Assembly (NCBI GenBank): GCA_910578755.1
Contig: CAJTSZ010000078.1
Span: 1-9,738 of the forward strand
Source of the DNA: an uncultured Oscillospiraceae bacterium
GTDB lineage: Bacteria; Bacillota; Clostridia; Oscillospirales; Ruminococcaceae
DNA: 9,738 bases
Reading direction: 5' to 3'
Every line of letters starts with the position of its first letter. Position 1 is the stretch's first letter. Positions 6,551-9,738 of the stretch are shown piece by piece. Below the pieces are notes generated by a model, which worked only from the letters and a program-made list of their open reading frames with translations, made no database searches and had not been told where the DNA came from. The position numbers and the translations under genes were made by a program.

Positions 6551-6590
6551 AAAAAAAGCCCCCCGGCTATGCCGAGGGGCTTTCTGTTTA
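6551..6590. terminator. Bidirectional terminator between convergent genes
   Basis: An eight-base-pair stem (6555-6562 with 6576-6583) continues after one mismatch into a four-pair GC-rich tip (6564-6567 with 6571-6574). On the minus strand it ends in seven T residues (plus-strand A run 6551-6557). On the plus strand the tail is TTTCTGTTTATTTT. It should end both the DUF5714-like gene and the leftward gene whose stop is at 6588. Confidence 0.88.
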
Positions 6591-6836
6591 TTTTGGGCGG
6601 CGGCCATATTCGTTTTCCAGCCACTGCAGCAGCAGGGCAATACCTTCATTGCTTAAGGGGAACTGTTCCTCTGCGGCAATTTCACTTTTTTCGCTGCACA
6701 TTTTTCCATACCACACTTGGGCACAAAGCTGTTCTTTAGGGGTTAGCTTATAATTGAAGTTGTGCAGGCTGCCGGTGTAACTGTTCCCACTGGTGAAATA
6801 ATCCAGCGGGAGGAGGGAAAAAAGGCTGTTTGCCAT
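6588..6836 (-). CDS. Small conserved-looking hypothetical protein, 82 aa
   Basis: A small soluble protein of unrecognised function. It has an aromatic N-terminus with the stretch FTSGNSYTGSLHNFNYKLTP (residues 14-33), then CAQVWYGKMC (38-47), and an amphipathic C-terminal helix NEGIALLLQWLENEYGRR. Short proteins of this flavour occur in clostridial genomes, but I cannot name the family with confidence. The start ATG 6836 follows AAAGGAAG about seven bases upstream on the minus strand, and the stop sits against a strong terminator, so it reads as a complete transcription unit. It diverges from the lipoprotein gene at 6966, with an inverted repeat in the shared gap. Two cysteines (38 and 47) could coordinate metal or form a disulfide; that is speculation. 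Confidence 0.72.
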   Translation of the reverse strand: MANSLFSLLPLDYFTSGNSYTGSLHNFNYKLTPKEQLCAQVWYGKMCSEKSEIAAEEQFPLSNEGIALLLQWLENEYGRRPK

Positions 6837-6856
6837 AAAAAACTTCCTTTCACAGA

Positions 6857-6885
6857 TAATTTATGCAGTAATTTATGATAAATTA
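6857..6885. promoter_or_regulatory. TAATTTATG repeats, candidate operator in divergent gap
   Basis: TAATTTATG occurs at 6857-6865 and again at 6869-6877, a 12-base period. The second copy forms a perfect 8-bp inverted repeat with ATAAATTA at 6878-6885 around a single central G. The array sits between the divergent genes at 6836 and 6966 and overlaps the best leftward -10. The surroundings are AT-rich, so chance cannot be excluded. Confidence 0.35.
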
Positions 6886-6904
6886 ACCACTATTATTGTA
6901 ACAA
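6875..6904 (-). promoter_or_regulatory. Candidate promoter of the leftward 82-aa gene
   Basis: Read leftward, TTGTTA (6904-6899) and TATCAT (6880-6875) are separated by 18 bases. The -10 lies inside the inverted repeat at 6869-6885. The match is weaker than at the other promoters in the window. Confidence 0.45.
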
Positions 6905-6965
6905 AAGCGAAGGCTTTCGTCTATAGATTATATTATGGCAATGCCTTAATTAGGAGGGAACCTTT

Positions 6966-7400
6966 ATGAAAAAACAGCCCTTTTTCTATTTGGTAATTTT
7001 TGCCAGCCTTGTGGCAGCTGCTGCTTTTACCGGGTGCAGCGAAGCCAAAACAGGGGCAGACAATAATATTCCCGTGCCGCCAATTACTGTAGAAGAACCG
7101 CCCCTTGGGGACAGGATTCCCATGATTATGGTAGATGGAACCCTTTACTACGATACTGGTAGGGAAAGCACCCTCCAGCACACTTGCGGCACCATGGACG
7201 GGGAGGTTACCTCGAAGGTAGACCAAAGCCAGGTGCCTACAGAGGACAACCAGTCCAATTTTGGTACAGGGTTTGGGTACCAGTATGGGGCGGAGGGTAC
7301 CATTGAAGTGTATATGAACGAAAAGTGGTTTGTATTTGAAAGCAGGGAGGACACTGCCGGGGAAGCTGCAGGGAGCCAAAAGAAGCTGCCGGATTTATGA
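6966..7400 (+). CDS. Putative lipoprotein, 144 aa
   Basis: An exported lipoprotein of unknown function. The N-terminus has a KK start, a hydrophobic core (residues 5-20) and the lipobox-like FTGC, with Cys24 as the lipidation site. An acidic, Pro-rich linker leads to a small domain with RIPMIMVDGTLYYDTGREST (50-69), CGTMDGEVTS and DNQSNFGTGFGYQYG, ending in a VYMNEKWFVFE strand pair (115-125). I recall this domain from many clostridial secreted proteins without a known role. ATG 6966 follows AGGAGGG with seven bases of spacing. The stop is a TGA at 7398-7400, and the next open frame continues in the same reading frame just after it, so this may be the front half of a 417-codon protein. Confidence 0.82.
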   Translation: MKKQPFFYLVIFASLVAAAAFTGCSEAKTGADNNIPVPPITVEEPPLGDRIPMIMVDGTLYYDTGRESTLQHTCGTMDGEVTSKVDQSQVPTEDNQSNFGTGFGYQYGAEGTIEVYMNEKWFVFESREDTAGEAAGSQKKLPDL

Positions 7401-7406
7401 GGAGGA

Positions 7407-8219
7407 TTGCCCAAGGCAGAGGAATCGGTGATTTCTGACCTTCAGCTATTAGAGGATTCCTGGCTGCAAACTCCCTCTGAGGACCCGGCGGAAACGGTGC
7501 GCAGCGCTATTGAAGCTCAAGCCCAAAAGGAATACACCATAGCTGTGCGGGTGGAGTATGCCCAGGTGGATGAGGAGGAAACCGCCCGCGCCGCAAAGGA
7601 GTATTCCGGCAGCGATTTGGCCAAGTCCCGCGGCTGGTCCGAAGGCTACTTAGCGGAGCACTTTGTGGCTGTCCGCGCCAGGTACTATGCAGAGTATGAC
7701 CATGTTAAAACCTTTTTGGATGACGGCAACCTGGAACAATGCTTCTACCTAACCAGGGATTTGGTAACCGGAAAGTGGGCCATAGAGGAAAACACCTCCC
7801 CATACCCGGCCTCTTGCCCGGAGCCCCGCCCCCAGCCGGTGCAGCTCCCTAACCCTATTATCACTGTGGAAACCGCGGCGGAAATGGAGCAGTACCTGGA
7901 CTTTCCCGTGCCGCTGCTGGACAAAGAGGCAGAAGCTTACACTGTGCTGGTGACAGATAATATCCCTGCCATGGGGCAAGTGAATTATGTTGATGGCAGC
8001 CAGTTCCGGGTACAGTACGGCAGCGGGGACATCAGTGGCATTTACGGCGGCACCTTAGAGGAAACGGGGGAAATTGATGGCGTTGCCGTTTCTTACTACA
8101 AATATGCAGGTACAGATTCGGCAATTACCTATGCCCTTTGGGAGCAAAACGGCTTTACCTACAGCTACATCTACACCGCCGGGGGCAAAGGGGATGTGGG
8201 AAAGCTAATTCAAAAATAA
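7407..8219 (+). CDS. DUF4829/DUF4367-like protein lacking a signal peptide; possible C-terminal half of the lipoprotein
   Basis: Up to 270 residues in two parts. The first (about 11-132) resembles DUF4829-like extracytoplasmic domains of clostridial lipoproteins, with EYSGSDLAKSRGWSEGYLAE (65-84), VRARYYAEYDH and a GKWAIEENTSP end. A Pro-rich linker (133-149) follows. The second part (about 150-265), with MGQVNYVDGSQFRVQYGSGD, SGIYGGTLEETGEIDGV and ALWEQNGFTYSY, resembles DUF4367-like domains. Such domains are normally exported, yet this frame has no signal peptide. The TTG at 7407 is only one base from GGAGG, too close for normal initiation; GTG 7428, after GAGG at 7419-7422, is the best alternative. 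The longest reading is given because neither start is convincing. It lies in frame with the preceding lipoprotein across one TGA. The SUKH-4-like gene follows after 12 bases. Confidence 0.7.
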   Translation: MPKAEESVISDLQLLEDSWLQTPSEDPAETVRSAIEAQAQKEYTIAVRVEYAQVDEEETARAAKEYSGSDLAKSRGWSEGYLAEHFVAVRARYYAEYDHVKTFLDDGNLEQCFYLTRDLVTGKWAIEENTSPYPASCPEPRPQPVQLPNPIITVETAAEMEQYLDFPVPLLDKEAEAYTVLVTDNIPAMGQVNYVDGSQFRVQYGSGDISGIYGGTLEETGEIDGVAVSYYKYAGTDSAITYALWEQNGFTYSYIYTAGGKGDVGKLIQK

Positions 8220-8231
8220 GGGGGCAGCGCA

Positions 8232-8810
8232 TTGAAACGGAAGAAAATAATACCGAATATGAATATTGAAATACCTCAGGAATACCGCCAATCCCTTGTG
8301 CCTTATCCAAAGGAAATGTTGGAGCCGATGAATTTGCCGGAGGAAACCTTTGGCTTTTTGACCCAGGTTGGATTGCCCCGCCGCGCCAGCTGTGAAATCA
8401 CGCCCAATGTCCCTCTAAAATTCTTTGAAGCGCCCTATGTGCAGCCCCATGCCCACCTGCAAAATACATTTTTATATGTTGGCTCTATGGAAAGCATGGG
8501 GCTGATAGCTATAGATGTAAAGAACCAGGGGGTTTTTCAAATACAGGAAATAGAAAACGACCTTTGGGTGCCATGGGTAATGAATGACAGCATTAAAGGG
8601 TTTGTGGAGTGCCTGGGGCTTTGGCTGTCCTTTTACCCTCAGCTTAGGGAAGAAGTTGGGCGGCAGCTGGCGCAGGACCAAAGCTTCAGCCTGTTTGACC
8701 ATGAGGAGCTGTACCAGCCTGTTCTGCAAAAGATGAAGGAGGCGGACCTCAAGGGCCTGCGGGAATACAAGTTTTTTTGGCGCAGAATGTGCCAGCCGGA
8801 TATTGTATAG
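8232..8810 (+). CDS. SUKH-4-like immunity-type protein
   Basis: A 192-residue soluble protein that resembles the SUKH-4 group of the SUKH superfamily, whose members typically act as immunity proteins against polymorphic toxins. The evidence is the characteristic early stretch LPEETFGFLTQVGLPR (residues 35-50), the paired strands LIAIDVKNQGVFQIQ (91-105), and the helix VMNDSIKGFVECLGLWLSFY (116-135), which correspond to the strand-strand-helix core of the fold. The C-terminus FFWRRMCQPDIV is basic and aromatic. The start is TTG 8232, seven bases after AAGGGGG, which overlaps the preceding stop. The 12-base gap suggests translation from the same messenger as the lipoprotein-type genes. No toxin gene is seen. 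Family assignment is from pattern memory and is moderately secure. Confidence 0.68.
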   Translation: MKRKKIIPNMNIEIPQEYRQSLVPYPKEMLEPMNLPEETFGFLTQVGLPRRASCEITPNVPLKFFEAPYVQPHAHLQNTFLYVGSMESMGLIAIDVKNQGVFQIQEIENDLWVPWVMNDSIKGFVECLGLWLSFYPQLREEVGRQLAQDQSFSLFDHEELYQPVLQKMKEADLKGLREYKFFWRRMCQPDIV

Positions 8811-8826
8811 AAAATTGCCGCTATAC

Positions 8827-8857
8827 AAAAAAACCAGCCCCAAAGGGGCTGGTTTTT
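8827..8857. terminator. Strong bidirectional terminator
   Basis: An 11-base-pair perfect stem (8831-8841 with 8845-8855) with an AAA loop ends in a T run on the plus strand (8853-8857) and in a longer T run on the minus strand (A run 8827-8833). It closes the rightward lipoprotein/SUKH-4 unit and the leftward two-gene operon that stops at 8884. Confidence 0.95.
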
Positions 8858-8883
8858 GCGCGATTATAACGGCAGGGGAGAGG

Positions 8884-9132
8884 CTACGCCGTTTTTTTCC
8901 ACACACCCACGGCAGAAAGCAAATAATACCGAAAGCGTTCAATGGGGTTTAGTTCGTATACTGGGTGGCCGTTGCTGCGGGTTTCGGGCAAGGCCATGGT
9001 ATAGCGGCGCTGGCCGCCGATTTTCATGGTGTTTATAGCCTTCCAGCCCTGGCCGGCAAGCTGCTCCATTTGCTGCTGTGTGCAGGCAAGGCGTATGTCC
9101 TTGTAGGAAGCTATCATAATTTCTTCGTTCAT
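8884..9132 (-). CDS. Small hypothetical protein, second gene of LexA-controlled operon
   Basis: An 82-residue soluble protein that I do not recognise. Visible elements are an N-terminal acidic start MNEEIMIASY, a helix rich in Gln with CTQQQMEQLAGQGWKAINTM (residues 17-36), a GGQRRYTMALPE turn and strand (39-50), and a C-terminal stretch LNPIERFRYYLLSAVGVWKK. It has no signal peptide and no catalytic signature. Its ATG overlaps the stop of the upstream gene as ATGA (9132-9129), which implies translational coupling and close functional linkage. It is the last gene before the shared terminator at 8827-8857. Since the promoter carries a LexA box, it should be induced by DNA damage; that is inference from the site. 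Confidence 0.75.
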   Translation of the reverse strand: MNEEIMIASYKDIRLACTQQQMEQLAGQGWKAINTMKIGGQRRYTMALPETRSNGHPVYELNPIERFRYYLLSAVGVWKKTA

Positions 9133-9392
9133 TCCAATTCCTCCATTTGTTCTGCCCGGCCTTCTACAAACCAGCGGTTTTCATCTAAAAATAAATACCG
9201 CTGGCGCCCTGCTATTCGCACTGTAAAGCGCAGCCCGCCTCCGCCAATTTTGGTGCTGGCAGCCCGCCGCACATCTAAAACCCGGTCCACAGCAAAGGCA
9301 CGGCCATCTTCCCAGCCAATTTGCAGGGGGGTAATATTTCCAAAGGAGTCATAAAGGGCTTTCACGTCCACATATTTTTTTACATAATACAT
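9129..9392 (-). CDS. Small conserved protein, first gene of LexA-controlled operon
   Basis: An 87-residue, beta-rich soluble protein. The pattern MYYVKKYVDVKALYD, then ITPLQIGWEDGRAFAVDRVL (residues 20-39), DVRRAAS, GGGLRFTVRI and YLFLDENRWFVEG (66-78) matches, from memory, short proteins that occur in clostridial genomes near Y-family DNA polymerase genes; their function is unknown to me. No polymerase gene is in this window. The start ATG 9392 is chosen because GGAGGGG lies eight bases upstream on the minus strand; the in-frame GTG at 9410 would overlap that site. The promoter at 9446-9474 and LexA box at 9424-9437 lie just upstream. A role in DNA repair or damage tolerance is an inference from regulation and remembered context. 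Confidence 0.8.
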   Translation of the reverse strand: MYYVKKYVDVKALYDSFGNITPLQIGWEDGRAFAVDRVLDVRRAASTKIGGGGLRFTVRIAGRQRYLFLDENRWFVEGRAEQMEELE

Positions 9393-9423
9393 TTTAGGAG
9401 CCCCTCCCACTTTTATTTGATAT

Positions 9424-9437
9424 AGAACGTCTGTTCT
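9424..9437. promoter_or_regulatory. LexA (SOS) box
   Basis: AGAACGTCTGTTCT is a GAAC-N4-GTTC site with A/T flanks, the Gram-positive LexA operator pattern. It is centred about 18 bases downstream of the -10 box of the leftward promoter, overlapping the expected transcript start region, where bound LexA would block transcription. Confidence 0.85.
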
Positions 9438-9445
9438 TTTTCTAT

Positions 9446-9474
9446 ATTATAGCTTTCTCTGGCTTTAAAGTCAA
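9446..9474 (-). promoter_or_regulatory. Near-consensus promoter of the SOS-type operon
   Basis: Read leftward, the -35 box TTGACT (9474-9469), a 17-base spacer and a perfect -10 box TATAAT (9451-9446) form the strongest promoter in the window. The start is expected near 9439, giving a leader of about 47 bases before ATG 9392. Strong intrinsic activity plus a LexA box just downstream is the usual arrangement for a tightly repressed damage-inducible unit. Confidence 0.9.
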
Positions 9475-9498
9475 TACAAAAACGAAAATTTGTTCTTT

Positions 9499-9531
9499 AA
9501 AAATAGTTGAGCAAAGCGAAACTATTTTTTT
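9499..9531 (+). terminator. Terminator-like hairpin upstream of the SOS-type promoter
   Basis: A ten-base-pair stem (9499-9508 with 9520-9529) with an 11-base loop overlaps a plus-strand T run extending to 9531. On the minus strand it also ends in a shorter T run. No gene is seen ending just before it in either direction within the window; a leftward gene or RNA from beyond 9738 could end here. Confidence 0.5.
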
Positions 9532-9738
9532 GTGCATAAGGCAGAACGGGGCGCGGGCTACTTGTGCAAAAAGAAAGCCTGAAAGCGCCCCTTGCAAGTT
9601 TTTTGGTTTTGCCATCAAAACTTGGAGGAAGCGTGTATCTGCCTGCACATTAAATTTTTAAAGCAACAATTAAAATTTTCCCAGCTTTTTGCTTGAAATA
9701 AAGGGTAGAATAAATGAGTTGATGGGGTAGTTGCTGGG
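9532..9738. other. Non-coding stretch with overlapping alternative hairpins
   Basis: I see no convincing protein gene here. Structure is plentiful. GGGGCGC at 9548-9554 pairs with GCGCCCC at 9585-9591, with an inner pair 9556-9559 with 9576-9579. A second stem pairs 9560-9564 and 9567-9569 with 9592-9599 and is followed by T residues to 9604. A third pairs 9595-9602 with 9617-9624. The first two interleave and the second and third share bases, so they exclude one another or form a pseudoknot. Beyond 9625 there is only AT-rich sequence with an imperfect inverted repeat around 9650-9680. A leader RNA, a small RNA or gene remnants are possible. Confidence 0.35.

Noticed and set aside
6657..6667. 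GGAACTGTTCC as a second LexA box
   Set aside because: The half-sites are separated by one base, not four, and the site lies inside the coding region of the small leftward gene.
6091..6753. 220-codon rightward open frame overlapping the cysteine-rich gene and the terminator
   Set aside because: It lies out of frame with the cysteine-rich protein, crosses a strong terminator and runs antisense through the small leftward gene; its composition looks non-coding.
7398..7430. Selenocysteine insertion at the lipoprotein TGA
   Set aside because: Only a four-base-pair stem with a three-base loop follows the TGA, and no conserved redox motif surrounds it; kept only as one explanation to test.
9442..9648. 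68-codon leftward open frame
   Set aside because: It runs across the -10 and -35 boxes of the strong promoter at 9446-9474 and across two hairpins, and the peptide has no recognisable pattern.

Overview
This window looks like chromosomal DNA of an anaerobic Firmicute of class Clostridia; I cannot place it to genus. The reasons are a tRNA-Cys with an encoded CCA, strong AGGAGG-type ribosome binding sites, textbook TTGNNN-17-TATAAT promoters, GTG and TTG starts, an xpaC-telA pair, a YebC/PmpR protein, a Gram-positive LexA box (GAAC-N4-GTTC) and small proteins of types familiar from clostridial genomes. Most genes are of balanced to moderately GC-rich composition. The GNAT gene beside the tRNA is visibly more AT-rich.

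Layout, left to right. (1) 1-900: the 3' part of tRNA-Cys(GCA), its terminator, a GNAT acetyltransferase with its own promoter, and an intergenic block of nested hairpins that includes a perfect 20-bp stem. (2) 899-1743: a leftward SMI1/KNR4 (SUKH) gene and a promoter region diverging from the next operon, with a perfect 8-bp inverted repeat around the SUKH -10 box. (3) 1744-4242: xpaC-like and telA-like genes in one operon, closed by a terminator. (4) 4303-4930: a possible micro-ORF and an isochorismatase/nicotinamidase-like hydrolase. (5) 4975-6590: a promoter, a YebC/PmpR-family gene, a cysteine-rich DUF5714-like gene and a terminator shared with the leftward gene beyond it. (6) 6588-8857: a leftward small gene diverging from a lipoprotein gene, then a DUF4829/DUF4367-like gene in the same reading frame separated by one TGA, then a SUKH-4-like gene and a second shared terminator. 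(7) 8884-9738: a leftward two-gene operon with ATGA overlap, driven by a near-consensus promoter with a LexA box just downstream of the -10, and beyond it about 260 bases of structured non-coding DNA.

How the genes fit together. XpaC and TelA commonly occur as a pair and probably act together at the membrane in envelope or toxic-anion stress. YebC acts on translation or transcription and is probably cotranscribed with the cysteine-rich protein. Two SUKH-fold proteins, usually immunity proteins of polymorphic toxin systems, lie about 7 kb apart with no toxin visible. The best candidates for something under-described are the LexA-controlled pair of small proteins, the TGA-interrupted lipoprotein reading frame, and the structured intergenic elements. 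Family assignments rest on remembered sequence patterns, not on searches.
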